A stretch of DNA of 64,000 bases from Tetragonia tetragonoides (taxonomy: Eukaryota; Streptophyta; Magnoliopsida; Caryophyllales; Aizoaceae): assembly GCA_038025085.1 (NCBI GenBank), contig CM076154.1, positions 19,974,501 through 20,038,500 of the forward strand, read 5' to 3'. The position numbers and the translations under genes are program-made. A model generated the notes under the pieces. It did no database searches. It was given only the letters and a program-made list of their open reading frames with translations, and was not told the origin of the DNA. Shown here piece by piece: positions 25,491 through 39,757 of this stretch. How positions within the stretch are numbered: the stretch's first letter is position 1; each line of letters starts with the position of its first letter.

Positions 25491-26310
25491 TGTACCTTTC
25501 TCTCTCTAAGCTCTAGGTGCATGACTAGCGCAATCTGCTATTGTGCACCGACTGTAACTTGATGACGAGAGGGCGGGGCCAAGGATGTGGCCGTGGAAGG
25601 GAGGCGTGGGACCCTCCCCCCCTCTATTGGAAGTTCTTTTAACTCCCATTTTGATGCTTCTCTCCAGTGAACTTGGAGGACACCCCTAATTCAGCGGCGA
25701 GTGTGGGTACTCAAACCTTGGGCTTTCAACCCTCAGCTGAGATGTGGGGGGCTCTAATTCGAGCACGATTCCTACGGGATATGATGTCAACCGCGGGGCT
25801 CAAAGACTCGATATGAACATGGAAACATTGGATTTTCACCTCGATGCTTCAAGTGAGGTTGTGTTGCCCGCAGAGTCATGGAGGGGGCTATTTCCCAATA
25901 ATCGCTAAGCTGCCAATTGTTTGCCTCTTAACTACATATAACAAGGACCCCGGGAGAGATCTCGCGATCTCGCACATGTCGCATATTTTCTAATGCGTGA
26001 ACCTTAAAGAAAATTTGTATTTGTAGGGGATTAGATAAGTTTAAGGAACCGTCGAGTTAAGAAATCTTTTGAAGACTTGAATTGAAGAAAAACCATGAAA
26101 GGGCCCAAAATTCTTCTACTAGCGCTTTATCGAAAGGGACAAAACGAAGGGACAACCGAAGGGACGACCTAGTTCTGGAAAATCGAACAAGTCATGTTTT
26201 TTAGAAAGACTCCAGCTCATGTAGAATATATGAGTACCCAAGAATGATGGTTCGGGGGCGAAGGTACGATGCGGGAAGGTGTTAGGCACCCAACTCGCCC
26301 GTTTTGGCCT
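25491..26310. mobile_element. Possible LTR-retrotransposon relic, GC-richer block
   Basis: The block differs sharply in composition from its AT-rich flanks. It ends near GGGAAGGTGTTAGGCACCC (about 26273-26291), a phrase I associate with non-coding parts of plant Ty3-type LTR elements. No coding frame, LTR pair or target duplication was found. Origin uncertain. Confidence 0.3.
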
Positions 26311-26825
26311 CTACTAATTAAGTTTGCTTGATATGTTAATGACATAATTCTTACACAAATCCGATTAACAACCTAGATTTAGACTATTAATTGGTTGATC
26401 ACAAACATCAAAAACATTATTATTTACCCACACTTTGAACATGCATTCGGTTGACAAGTTAAGCATTACAACTACTTAACATGAATATTTACAGATTTAC
26501 AAGCGAGATTTAGGAAGCAATAAAGTATATGATTCACATGAGATCTACATTTTGACAAGTAGGAAAGCAATATAAGAAATCAATAAAGTTGATTTGAGCC
26601 CACAAGAGTGTTATATCTGAATTGTTAGGCAATTTAGCACAATTTAATGGATAAAGTTGATTATAACAAACAAGGTCTCTAGGAGAGATAATAAATAGAG
26701 AGAGAAAAGCCAGAACAAGAGGTTGGTTCTTGTGAACTGGTTGTTTGGTACAGACTGAGCAATTTGAAATGAGGGGCGGATGGTTGTTTATATAGTGGAG
26801 GAAGTAAGATTCCGGCCAACAAAAA
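26311..26825. other. No gene recognised
   Basis: AT-rich spacer. The minus-strand open frame overlapping 26534-26917 has no motif and runs into the repeat to its right. Confidence 0.4.
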
Positions 26826-27010
26826 GATAGAGGCGTGCGCGTGAAACCGGGAAAATGAGCTGTCACCGGCAAGGACAGCCCGCAACCGCTAGCAACTGGG
26901 GCTAAACAATGTGTCAACCGCTAGCGGCTGGGCCTTGGCAGCCGCGCACGGCCGAGGCCTCAGCCGCTAATGGCTGGGGATGATTCTCCCACAGCCGCTA
27001 GAGGTTGCCG
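26826..27010. repeat. Cluster of CCGCTAGCGGC-like words
   Basis: Four or five variants of a palindromic word (CCGCTAGCAACTGGGG, CCGCTAGCGGCTGGG, CCGCTAATGGCTGGG, CCGCTAGAGGTTG) in 160 bp of GC-richer DNA. Related words occur near 18050 and 18520, suggesting a dispersed repeat family. Confidence 0.45.
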
Positions 27011-27371
27011 TAAAGGATAAGATATCAGTATGTGAGTGTGTACAGTATGAATGCAAATTAGGCAAACCTTGACAGAAATGTGCTTGGTGGATGGTAAGAT
27101 CCCCATTCTGTTAATACAAGAAAAATAGAGGTAATGGTTAGCAGTGACAAACGCTCACGGCGGGGAAGTGACAATTGCAGGAGAGAGACTGAGAGAGTAG
27201 TAAAGTACTGTACAATGTTCAGCTTTTATTTTTGTTTTGTTTGACCTTGAGTAATGTGCTGCAAGTGGGCTTTAATTAATTATTACAGTAGGCAAAGTTT
27301 TGCTTTAATGACATGAGGCTCACGCATCTTTCAATGGACAAAAGTTCAGCAAAATTTAGCTTTAATTCCAG

Positions 27372-27605
27372 GCCCACGCAGGATATTGACCATGCCTCAA
27401 ACGGGCCATGATTGGGTCGGGCTTCTGTCAACGGTCCAAAGCTGTATCATCTTTCTAATTTTTATGAGACACGCCCGCACTACTCCAACCCGGGCTTGTA
27501 ACAGGACCTGGACCGGGCCTCTAACTATTGTGCACATGAAGGCCCAGACACGGGCAGGTCCATTACGTGCCTGGGCCAAGCCCGGCCCACTGGCCATGTT
27601 TATAC
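27372..27605. mobile_element. GGGCC-rich repeat, probable non-autonomous hAT-type relic
   Basis: Dense GGGCC/GGCCC words (CAGGCCCACG, CGGGCCATG, CCGGGCCTC, GCCCGGCCCAC) with TGGCCATG near the right side. This style is common in non-autonomous plant hAT elements, but the ends cannot be fixed. Confidence 0.3.
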
Positions 27606-28662
27606 ATCAATATCTAGGAGGCATTTTTCAAGAAAATTAAGGCACGCAACCTAAGCAAAGAGTATAAGAAGCATCACCAAAACAATAAATTAAAACAAAA
27701 AAAGAAGGATTTAGGATAATGAAAAATGGAGTTTGAGTTGTGAAGATCTCTTTAGTTTTATAAGAGTTATAGTAGATCTCCATCAAATATTTAGAATAAA
27801 AATAACCTTTTTTACATCTATCATAAAATAATAACTTTCCTAGCATCAGATTCAGATTATTGTACGTATTTAGCTATATATATAATAATAAAAAATATTA
27901 ATTAGCTTTTCTTGAAGAAATATAATTCATCGAATGATATGAAACAACTTATCGAAATAAGTTAAGAGTGACAACAACCTAGTAAAGAATAAAGATCAGT
28001 TTTAGATTGGAGTTTGGTAAATAGGACTCTTATTAGCTAGGTACTAACACATACAAATCATAACTTTTTGGTACACAATATATTGAATTAATTTAGAGAT
28101 TAGGCATTAATAGTTAAAGTACGATAAATAGTTTATTTTATTTTTTTTTATTTTTTATTTTAAGATTTTAGGTAAAGCCAGATAAACTATAGAGTATTGT
28201 CATATATGACACATGTGTAAGTTCTAATGCAATATACTTTGTTTTTATTTAATGACTCATATACAACATGCTATTTATGACAACATTCGACGCGTTCACC
28301 TAAGCGAAAACTTTTTAAAAATTTAATGTAAATAATAAACGATATATAGAAGTTAGAAAAGTGAGAATATTAGAATTACAATAAATCATTGGAGATAACG
28401 AAATATTAAGAGGCGTAAAACTTTTGTTTCACATTTTAAAAATTCAAATGTGTTATACCATTGGCAAAAGTACGAAACGTACTTTAAAAGAAGACCTATT
28501 TTCTTTTTTTTTTGGTGGAGGGGGGTGTTAAAACAAGACCTATTTGTCATATATATTATGCACTAAACATTAGACGACGTCCATCTAAGCAAGGTTTTTA
28601 GAGTTATTCCGCCTAAACGAGCTATTTAATCACAAAATTATTTTATTAAAAAATAAAGTATA
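27606..28662. other. No gene recognised
   Basis: Very AT-rich DNA with no motif-bearing frames or defined element ends. Confidence 0.45.
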
Positions 28663-30758
28663 CTAGGACTTTACCCGTGCTACGCACGGACAACCCATTT
28701 ATCATTATATTTTTCTGTTCAAATAAATTTTAGGATTTTTTAAAATTATACATAGGTAAATAAAGGATAATAAATTCTTTTAAAATAATATATAGGTATA
28801 TAAAGACTAATGAAAAATAGTAATTGGTCGAAACACATGTCATACCACTCATCATTCTCCGATTAAAAAATAAAAGAATATCTATCACTTTATTAAAGTA
28901 ATTTATGTCTAACTTGTGTTCATACCTTCATATAAAATGTAATTAAATATATAATGCTTGTCATATTAACAACGATTATCCCCATAAATAATAGTCAATT
29001 TTCACATAGCCTATGCTCATACCATATAATATAATTCTTGTTATTATTAAACAAACATCGACTTGATCAGACTGTCCCTTAATGTGTATTTCAGTATTTG
29101 AAATCTAAAAATTAAAAGACTTACCTTCTTTATTGGAAAATAGCGACAACTCACTATTTAGAAAAGATTTAATAATATGTAATTCGTCAATATGTGACAT
29201 TTGTATGTAAATTACAACTAAATTACAACTTGAAAATGATGACTTTATATATAACCATTATGACACATGCGCTTATCCCGGTTAATTTAGGCAAATAAAT
29301 ATTAGAGACATGTTTGTTGTCACATGACCTATGCTTATTGCCAAGTGAGTTCATTTCGTGTGGCCACGCCACGTGGGATACCACGCAAGCGCCTATATTC
29401 ATGTGAGGGCGACACGTGGGATGATACGCAGCGCCCAAATTCGTGTGGTGATGACACGTATGCCGCCACCTAAGCCACCCATCCAAGTGGGTCAATCAAT
29501 TAATGTGTGATCATAAATACAACATAATATAATTATTATAATATTATTAAATTATAAAATAAATTAACTTTTGTTATGCAAATTTAAAAATTATAATTCT
29601 TACTCCATTGGAACAGGTTCGGAAAATACTTCAAAATGAGATACATATGTACTATGTCCTATAAAGTTGAGTTCTTTTCGTGTGAGGATAACAGGTGGGA
29701 CGCCACATGAGAGGGATATGTTCGTGTGAAGATAACACATAGGTGCCACATCGGTATACGTATAAAAGTGAGTCCAATTTGTGTGGGCATGATACATAGG
29801 ACACTACATAGGAGGTGTAAATTCCTGTGACGATGGAACCTAAGCGTCATGTAAGCAAAGCTTGCCACATAGCCTAACAACTCAAGTGAGTCCAATTTGT
29901 GTGGGCACGACACGTAGGATGCAACGTAGGTGGTGTAAATTCGTGTGATGATGACCCCTAAGCGCCCCATAAGCAAAGCTTGCCACATAGCCTAACAATT
30001 CACCATCCAAGTGTCACTCATTCATGTCTTATCATTAGTTGGCTTTATTACATATTTATTAGCATTTTTCTATATTACAAAATAAATAAAAAAACTGTAG
30101 TTACATAATTCAAAAAATTATAAATCTTGCTTCAATCGATTGGATTTGAAAAAAAATCTTCAAAATGAGATATATGTCTTATAAAAGTTGGGTTATTTCC
30201 TGGCGGTGATGACATGTAGGATGACACATAAGAGGAAATGTTCGTGCGAAGATTGCATATAGATGCCACATGTGTACAACTTGGTTAAATAACAATAAAT
30301 GACACTTCGATCTTACAATACCTTAACTATTTGATGTCATATGTATTTAACTTGACCTTCAATCTTTTATAACATAAATGAAATTTATTTAAGTGGTACG
30401 TTCCTACATGATATACTTAACTAATCTGAATTAGATTAAACTAAATTGAACTAAAAATAAATTGAGAGAATAAAGTCTTTATATACTCGAAGAAAGACGT
30501 TTCTTAATCTTTATCTCTTTTTTTCTTTTTAGAATTTTGATATAAGCTAAAATTATGTTTATAAATCAATCTTTTTTACATTTATTCTAAATTAGATGTA
30601 GAATCGATGTAAAGAGACATTTCATACCAAAAATATTAGAATAATTAAATGTAGAATTAGTTGTGCAGTATAAAACTGGCATGAGGTATCACTTAGGAAG
30701 TTATTTTCATTTTCGAGAGATATTCACGCGTCCGTGCGGAGCATGGAAATAAAACTAG
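28663..30758. mobile_element. Helitron-like DNA bounded by two opposite 3'-type ends
   Basis: The left boundary, read on the minus strand, is a GC hairpin (CCGTGC, 3-nt loop, GCACGG at 28675-28689), a short spacer and CTAG (28663-28666). The right boundary, on the plus strand, is CCGTGCGGAGCATGG followed by AAATAAAACTAG ending at 30758. A hairpin 8-12 nt before CTRR is the Helitron 3' end. Between about 29335 and 30010 lie two or more imperfect copies of a unit rich in CACGTGG and TCACACGAA-type words. In inverted orientation these match the repeat at 46216-52015. No Rep/helicase gene is present, so it is non-autonomous. It may be two overlapping or nested copies. Confidence 0.55.
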
Positions 30759-31159
30759 TATTAGTCAAAAATCAGCTACCACGTAATAACTACAATATAT
30801 AACTTATTAAAAATATTGACTTTATATGTAATATAACCCTTATCATATTACATGCACTTATCCCCTGAAACATATTGCCACGTCAGAATACATTTTTTAT
30901 CCACAATAATAAAATTCAATAAATGCGGTGACATTAAATGCTCTTGCACTCATAAATATGAAAATTAATAAAAGTGATGAGCCAATATATTATTTAAATA
31001 TAAAAATGGTAAATATTGAATAGAGACTTTTATTATTGCATTTAATACCTGAACTTAATGATAACCATAATGATAAAATAAAAATAATAAAAAAGTAAAA
31101 GTAAAATTAATAGCCACCAATAATGTGACACATGTCACATTACCGGCGCTTTTACCCAA
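30759..31159. other. No gene recognised
   Basis: AT-rich DNA between the Helitron-like repeat and the TA microsatellite. Confidence 0.4.
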
Positions 31160-31191
31160 AAATATAAATATAAATATAAATATAAATATAA

Positions 31192-31275
<84 letters not shown>
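31160..31275. repeat. AATATA then TA microsatellite, left arm
   Basis: Six or so ATAAAT units grade into about 80 bp of pure TA, ending where the hAT-type element begins. Confidence 0.95.
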
Positions 31276-33241
<1,966 letters not shown>

Positions 33242-33317
33242 AAAACATGTTTATTCATAGATTACTAATTTTTTTTTTTCAAAAGTGACTATTTTACATT
33301 GATTTTCAATGAGATTA

Positions 33318-33584
33318 GGGGTGTTTGGCCAAATTACTTCAAATTTTAACTTCTCCCCTCATTTTCTTCACATTCTCAACCCTCCACTATCAAATTCAGC
33401 TTCTTAGAAGCTGAAAATAGCCCCAAAAGAGGTTAGAAGTAGAAACATTAATTTGAAGCTTCTATTTTGGCCACCTTGAGGTATATTTTCAGCTTCTTAG
33501 AAGCTGAATTTGGTAGCGGAGGGGGAAGAATGTGAGGAAAAAAAGGGGAAAGCTGAAATATGAAAAAGTTTAGCGAAACATCGC
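33318..33584. mobile_element. Foldback MITE (Tourist-like)
   Basis: Long imperfect inverted repeats of about 100 bp: GGGGTGTTTGGCC and onwards at the left pairs with the complement of the right end. Both arms contain the internal palindrome CAGCTTCTTAGAAGCTGAA. TTA precedes the left end but the right flank is altered. No coding capacity. Confidence 0.65.
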
Positions 33585-33749
33585 CTACTTATCACGTCAC
33601 ATTAATGGCGATCGAGACACTCTTCGTTACGTCATGTTCGGACTCTCGTGTTCAATAGCGAACATATCAGACTAGTTGAACAACCAGCGCAAGCACTAAC
33701 CCCGTCAACGTAGCACCAACAATGGACTAGTATAGTTCCTAGAAGTCAG

Positions 33750-33848
33750 CAAACACAAAGTATGAGGAAATAGAGATTCAAACCCATAACCTTGTATTAC
33801 AAAACCACTTGAGAGTAAGCTTCTAACTATTAGACCACCACCCTTCTT
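33750..33848 (-). mobile_element. Possible tRNA-derived SINE head
   Basis: On the minus strand a TGGTCTAATAGTTAGAAG segment resembles a pol III A box, and GGGTTTGAATCT about 50 nt later resembles a B box. No clear A-rich tail or target duplication was found, so the call is tentative. Confidence 0.35.
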
Positions 33849-34049
33849 TTTTTTTGAGTGCAAAACCACCCCTTGTTGGTATCGCGTTAGTTATGAAACT
33901 TGCAAAGCACGGGCATATAACGCGTATAACACACGCCAACGAACTGCAGTTGGTTAATTAAACCATGTCTGCTCAACCATCCTAATTCCTAAACCAATAT
34001 TTGTGGAGCAATGGTTTGACTAATTTGGAAAGTTTTTCTTACAGTTCCC
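33849..34049. other. Presumed promoter region of the receptor kinase gene
   Basis: Non-coding DNA between the SINE-like piece and the probable first transcribed exon. No core promoter element stands out. Confidence 0.3.
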
Positions 34050-34720
34050 AGCAGCAGCCAAAGTTTTTTCTTCACTTCAGTTTCTCTCTCCTCAATTATC
34101 ACCAGAGTCTTTTGCTGCTTGATTGAGCTTCAGGTAAAATAAAGCTAATACCCTTTTACTTCTTATTTCTGTTTCTCATGATGTCATTCATTTGAATTGC
34201 CAGATTATTGAGCTTTTTGGGTTTGGAATAAATAATCAAATGGGGTTTGGATGATTATCTTGTTGACGGAATTCTGGGTTTTGGATCATTGATTTGAACA
34301 GATAACTGGGCTGGTAAACTGGGTTTTTTTTTCTTTTCTTTGAAGAGCCTAATGAACTGGGCTTATGTTGTTCTGATGTTTGATTTGTCAAGAAAATATT
34401 CAGTATGTAATTATCATAGTTGAATGAATTGGGTTTGTGGGACATAGCCCTTTTGCTTGGATTATCACTGGTTATTGTCGTTCTTGTTGTCGTTGCTGCG
34501 TTGTTATTGTTGCTGCTGTTGTTCTTCTTGTTGCTACTGCTGTGGTTGTTGTTGTTGCTTATGCTGTGGTTCTTTTTGTTGCTTATGCTGTGGTTGTTGT
34601 AGCTGTTGCTTATGCTGTTGTTGTTGTAGTTGTTGCTTGTTTTGCTGTTGTTGTAGTTGTTGCTTGTTTTGCGGTTGGTGTTGCTGTTTGTGTAATAAAC
34701 CGTCCTTTCCTTGTGATTAG
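34050..34720 (+). other. Probable 5' leader exon and leader intron of the receptor kinase gene
   Basis: A pyrimidine-rich leader ends CTTCAG^GTAAAAT at 34133/34134. The sequence TTGTGATTAG at 34711-34720 offers an acceptor ten bases before the start codon. Splicing would remove 34134-34720, including the TTG/TGC repeat tract. This is inferred from splice consensus only. Confidence 0.5.
34470..34690. repeat. Interrupted TTG/TGC trinucleotide tract
   Basis: About 220 bp of mixed GTT, GCT and TGC units. It stays open in the kinase frame, which makes the kinase open frame look about 98 codons longer than the likely protein. Confidence 0.9.
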
Positions 34721-34730
34721 GGGTAGAGAA

Positions 34731-36641
34731 ATGAAGTGGGTACTGGTGATTCTGTTTTTGGTTAGTATCTCAGATTGCTCCTTGACTTCAGCCTCAACCA
34801 GTGCACCAGATTGCCCTATGGATTTTAATTATGTTCTAACACTACCATGGGACACTTCACAGTGCCAGAGAAGTACTAAAAATGATACAAGTTGTTGCCA
34901 GACCCTGTTGAGCTTATTTGGTATAGGTCTTGCCCAACATCTAAAAGAAACCTCCCTCTTCGGACTTCCCGACCTTTCGACTTCAGCTTCATGCCTATCT
35001 GATTACCAATCCAAGCTTGAGTCTCTCTCTCTTTCGCCAAACTTGACCTCAGCTTGTTTTGATCCCTTACAGTTTGTACTCAGTCGCAATGTTTGTGCTG
35101 GTATTGAAACCACCAAAGACTGGGTTGCTAAGTTGGGCACAAATACTTCTATGGACCAGGTCTGCCAGCCTAACCTCTCTGATCTGACCGCATGTGACAC
35201 CTGTTACACTGCTGGGACGAGGGTCCAATCACGGTTGATTGCGATCGATGGGAACACTTCACACGCTTTAGATTGCTTTTACTTCACCATTCTGTACGCT
35301 GCTGGTATAGCCAATGAGTTTGGCCCTGAAAATGTTGGGACCACTTCTTGCATATTTCAGCTATCATTAGTTTCAAGAACTGGGTCGAAACGTAAGAGCC
35401 ATCTGAAGCTCCATTTTGGAATAATTGGTGCTAGCATAGCAGTGTTGGTAATCCTTTGCTCCTTATGTGTGTACCTTTGGTATTACAAGGAACAGCAGAA
35501 GAAGAAGAGTAGTATTGTTGAATTTAATATGGAGCAAGGCAGTAGACCTAGAGCTATGCGGCCTAATACTGGTGCAATATGGTTTAAAATTGAAGAGCTT
35601 GAGAACGCCACAAAGAACTTCTCGCAGAAGAATTTTGTTGGGCGTGGCGGTTTTGGGATGGTCTACAAGGGAACTTTATTAGATGGGACTGCTGTTGCTG
35701 TCAAGAAGATTACTGAACCAGATTTTGAAAGAGATTTTGACTTTAGAAATGAGGTTGAGATCATTAGCAACCTGAGGCATCGGAATCTGGTGCCACTCAG
35801 AGGATGTTGCATGGTAGATGAAGGCGAGAACGACGATGATGGAGGGAGTCAGAGATACCTTGTTTATGATTACATGCCAAATGGCAATCTTGATGACCAT
35901 CTTTTTCAATCTTCTGCATACCGAAGTGGGACAATCACAAAACCAATAACATGGCCTCAAAGGAAAAACATAATACTCGATGTGGCAAGGGGGCTAGCTT
36001 ATCTTCATTACGGAATAAAACCTGCAATATACCACAGGGACATAAAGGCTACAAACATACTATTAGATGCAGATATGAGAGCAAGGGTGGCTGATTTTGG
36101 ATTAGCAAAACAAATTAAGGAAGGGAATTCTCACCTCACCACCAGAGTGGCAGGTACTCATGGGTATTTGGCTCCTGAATATGCACTTTACGGGCAGCTA
36201 ACTGAGAAGAGTGATGTCTACAGTTTCGGGGTGGTGGTTTTAGAGATAATGTGTGGGAGAAGAGCCCTTGATCTATCAGCTTTAGGGTCCATGAACACTG
36301 TTCTCATAACAGATTGGGCATGGTCATTGGTCAAAGATGGAAAGGTAGAAGAGGTTTTCGATCCTTTCTTATTGAGAGAGGGTGATACATTGGATTTGAA
36401 TCCAAGGGGAGTAATGGAACGATTTGTGCATGTTGGTATCCTATGTGCCCATGTAATGGTGGCATTAAGGCCCACAATTTCAGATGCACTGAAAATGCTG
36501 GAAGGTGATATTGAAGTTCCTCAGATTCCAGACAGGCCTATGCCTCTTGGGCATCCATCTTTCCACAGGGAGGGTACTCCTTTCAGCATATCACCTGCGT
36601 TGAGTGGGCTGCAACTAAATGCTGGAGAGATGCTAAGGTGA
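34731..36641 (+). CDS. Receptor-like protein kinase of the At1g11050 type (SPARK-like extracellular domain)
   Basis: Single coding exon of 636 residues, close to the about 625 of the Arabidopsis relative. Start chosen at 34731 because it gives a signal peptide (MKWVLVILFLVSISDC); the open frame extends upstream only through a trinucleotide repeat. Residues of about 25-215 form a Cys-rich extracellular domain (CPMDFNYVL, CC, CDTCY) with N-glycosylation sites. A membrane helix lies at about 229-253. The kinase domain is complete: Gly-loop GRGGFGMVYKG at about 304, Lys325 (VAVKK), HRDIKATN with Asp437, DFG with Asp455 and the GTHGYLAPEY activation segment. The RD motif and key residues predict an active Ser/Thr kinase at the plasma membrane. 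Ligand unknown. An AATAAA at 36978-36983 could serve as polyadenylation signal. Confidence 0.93.
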   Translation: MKWVLVILFLVSISDCSLTSASTSAPDCPMDFNYVLTLPWDTSQCQRSTKNDTSCCQTLLSLFGIGLAQHLKETSLFGLPDLSTSASCLSDYQSKLESLSLSPNLTSACFDPLQFVLSRNVCAGIETTKDWVAKLGTNTSMDQVCQPNLSDLTACDTCYTAGTRVQSRLIAIDGNTSHALDCFYFTILYAAGIANEFGPENVGTTSCIFQLSLVSRTGSKRKSHLKLHFGIIGASIAVLVILCSLCVYLWYYKEQQKKKSSIVEFNMEQGSRPRAMRPNTGAIWFKIEELENATKNFSQKNFVGRGGFGMVYKGTLLDGTAVAVKKITEPDFERDFDFRNEVEIISNLRHRNLVPLRGCCMVDEGENDDDGGSQRYLVYDYMPNGNLDDHLFQSSAYRSGTITKPITWPQRKNIILDVARGLAYLHYGIKPAIYHRDIKATNILLDADMRARVADFGLAKQIKEGNSHLTTRVAGTHGYLAPEYALYGQLTEKSDVYSFGVVVLEIMCGRRALDLSALGSMNTVLITDWAWSLVKDGKVEEVFDPFLLREGDTLDLNPRGVMERFVHVGILCAHVMVALRPTISDALKMLEGDIEVPQIPDRPMPLGHPSFHREGTPFSISPALSGLQLNAGEMLR

Positions 36642-38789
36642 TTAAGACAGAATTTGATTTTCCCACTTCTCTTTGCCTCTGGAAGAGGCGGCGACTATAA
36701 TTGTCCACGCTCTGAATCCAGGTACCTTGCACAAAATTCAAATATCCAGAGATCCCTATAACGTTTGTTGGCGATCCATTTGTTTATGTGGGGTATACAA
36801 GGAATTCTGAACACGTGATCACAGAGTTCTAACAGATGAAGGCTCCATCATTGGTATGTATTGATAGGAGAAGAGCATATAGGTTCATTGTCATGTTAAG
36901 ATCTTTGTTAGTACAGTTACACTATCAGCAACTAGTTTTAGATCTTGTCAATACACTTTTGATAAAAATGAAATGTAAATAAAATAGTTCTTTCGGAGGT
37001 ACAATTTGCAGTTCTGCTAAACTTTGAGCTTGATTTCAGTTTGATTGCTCTGGAAAATGTTTTTATTGTGGCAATACAAAATCAGGGTTTTGTTGTAGGT
37101 CTTTTAATAATTATTATCTCAAAAAAAATTGGTTTTTAATAATATTATGACCTCTAAAGACTTGACAGTTTCTAGAATCCACACCCGATGTTGTCTTTTT
37201 TTTGGGTTGCAATGTATTTTCTTTTCTATGATTTGTCTGATTCAGGCTTTATTTGGTGTATATCTGAATGGCTCACTAACCCCAAGGAGTATCTTGTTTT
37301 GTTGACACTGCCATTTATGCTCCCCATTCACGGCATAGTTCCATAGCTGACAATTTTTTAACTGCAACCCACCATGTTTCCTGGACCTGCAAACCAGGTC
37401 CCAAGCGGCCAAGCCACCAAGCTAGGTTTCTATTCTGATCATTACCACCCCAAAGAAATCATTTTTTCTCAATTTCCTTCATCACTCCAGTAGGAAGAAC
37501 AAAGATGACTGACCCATAAACACGAAGAGAGAGCAGGACTGAGTTGATGAGTTGAGCTCTGCCTGCATATGAAAATGTTCGTTGAGGCCCAGCATTACAA
37601 TCTTTTTATAATTTTTTTCAGCTAGAAAGGCATTAAATTAATGATAATTGATAGTGTACATATATACTTTTATAGGGCCCGTGTATTTTCCTATATGTAT
37701 TTCTATACCATCATGACAAAGGCAAGCATTTCACTCCAACCAATATGATATCAGAGCTCAAACCACTGGACCAACCTATGTTCGTTCAGAGCAAATAAAC
37801 TATTTAACTGGATGCTTTGGACCTCTGCCTCCATCTTCTGATCTGTAGCATTCTGTGCTTCTTCACCTGTCACACTGCATCCAAGTTTACTGATATGTTA
37901 CTTTGGAGATGGTGAAACGTGTAATTTGATTTCCATTCCCCAATAACTTCTTGAGCTACTGTTATGGGTATTTTTTCTGATACACAGGTTTGTTGAAGGC
38001 TTCTAGCCTGGATGATTTGGTGGAAATCTCATGAATATACCTACATTAATAGTGTTTGAGTTGGACTACCTTGAAATGAGAAAACCGTTTAGTGATCCAG
38101 CTATTTTTTCCTCTATGGTGATGCTGAATGGTAGAAAAATGTGTCCAGAAGCTCAGTAATATTAAAAATATGAGCTTGTGCCAACTGGTGATTTCTGCTC
38201 GTAGACATTGGCGTATTCAATTACTTCATGTCAGCAATAAACAGGTGAAGATTCTCAAATCCTTCTAGAGCTTAACTACTGAAAGTTCCATGCCCGTGCT
38301 CTACAGTAGCAGGATTCTAATTCATTTTTTTCAAAGCTACACAGTTTCTGATGAGTAAATCAGCTGCTGATGAGCCAGCAGGACACAGAGGAACTGGTTA
38401 TGAAAGCTGGCTTCGATTTGAGAAATAGCTTTCCAGTGCTGGTACTGTGATTGATGGTTTTGATGAAATTGATTGTTTTGAACTCAGGTAAGTGTTTGGC
38501 TCTGCTCAAGAAAAAGCGAAACAGGCGAGAAATTACTTATTTTTTCCTTCTTCTTTTGGGCAATATTGTGAGAAGATGTGTTCACCTATGCAGTTCCGAA
38601 ATTACATCCTAAAAGGCAATGGGGAGGTGACTCCACCTTTTCGGAAGTGTTCTTCTTACATGCCTATCCCTTAAACAGCACACTAATTATATTATATGAT
38701 TCTAACAATATAAGCCTGACATGAAACTTTGTTAAGGTAACTACAATACATACAAGCTCTTAGCTAAAGTTCACGAGTAATAGCTACTG
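36642..38789. other. 3' UTR of the kinase gene, then non-coding DNA
   Basis: The first about 350 bp are probably 3' UTR. The rest has short unrelated open frames without motifs. I searched here for the missing 5' exons (B3 DNA-binding domain) of the ARF pseudogene and saw none. Confidence 0.45.
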
Positions 38790-38960
38790 CTACAACCCTC
38801 TGATCAGGATGTTCACATGGAAAAACTTTCTCATTTCATGCCTCCAAATATTGTGCAGAAGAGCTGCAACTGCTGCTGCATAAATTTCTTTTTCAAGCGT
38901 ACTGCATTTTCTGTTTCTCACCCAGCAAAGATGCCTGTGCAGTTCTGTTTGTGGCAATGT
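38790..38960 (-). mobile_element. Possible LINE ORF2 C-terminal scrap
   Basis: The minus-strand frame reads LEKEIYAAAVAALLHNIWRH followed by EMRKFF. It resembles the alanine-rich, HIWRERN-type segment near the end of plant LINE ORF2 proteins. It is short and isolated, so the call is weak. Confidence 0.3.
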
Positions 38961-39757
38961 GATGAGCAGCACTGCAGCAAGTGGAATATATCCTACAGAA
39001 CCTGAGCAGACCAGTGCACCCGAGAAACGGAGAGGTTTCATCCGGGCGTTGATGATTCCACGGAAGATATTACCCACTTTACAGAAATTTGCCTGTAAGG
39101 ACCAAAATGTCCTTGCTTATTTTTTGAGGTGACAGGAGGATAGCTTGGAAGGATAGCTTGGACGTCATGAGGTGCAATGAATGGCTTGCTCAATCAAAAG
39201 ATTTGCTTCAAGAAGAGATACAAGGGAGATCTTCACAACATCCACCATTTTGTGATCACACTGAGAGCTATCTGGCTCCACAGGAACGAGGTTATCTTCA
39301 GAAGTCAGCCAACCAATCCACAGAGGGTGCTTCATATTATGAACACAGCTGATTGAGGACCAGACTTCCATCACAAAATGAAGGAAATTCACAAGGGACT
39401 TGAGCCCGTACAGAGGCAAACACAAATTATTTTATTATTTTGGAAGAGGGCACGTCAAGGAGAAGAGATTTTATGGGGGGTTTAATGAAAATGATAATTG
39501 ACGTTCCATGAACAACATAAATGAATTGGTACTTGGCTTTTTGAAGAGGCCAATGTGTGACAAAGCAGAATGAATCCTTCTTGTAACGTATGTTTTGAAG
39601 GGGAAGTTCTTTGGCTCGCAATTGATGGATGTTTCACATGTTGAGACTATTTGTTTTTTGTCTCTGCTGCAATCTGCATCTGTTGCATAAGCTATTTGTT
39701 TACTGTATACCGTATTTGTATATTTTCGATTGGGCTGAGTATCTGAAAAATTCTACA
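38961..39757. other. No gene recognised
   Basis: Short plus-strand frame 39158-39352 has no recognisable motif. A low-level extension of the ARF relic may begin near 39715. Confidence 0.35.

Noticed and set aside
26534..26917. 127-residue minus-strand frame
   Set aside because: No motif, and part of it covers the CCGCTAGC repeat cluster.
34437..34730. N-terminal extension of the receptor kinase by 98 residues
   Set aside because: The extension is only a TTG/TGC repeat read as Val/Ala-rich sequence. A good signal peptide starts at 34731 and an acceptor site sits just upstream.
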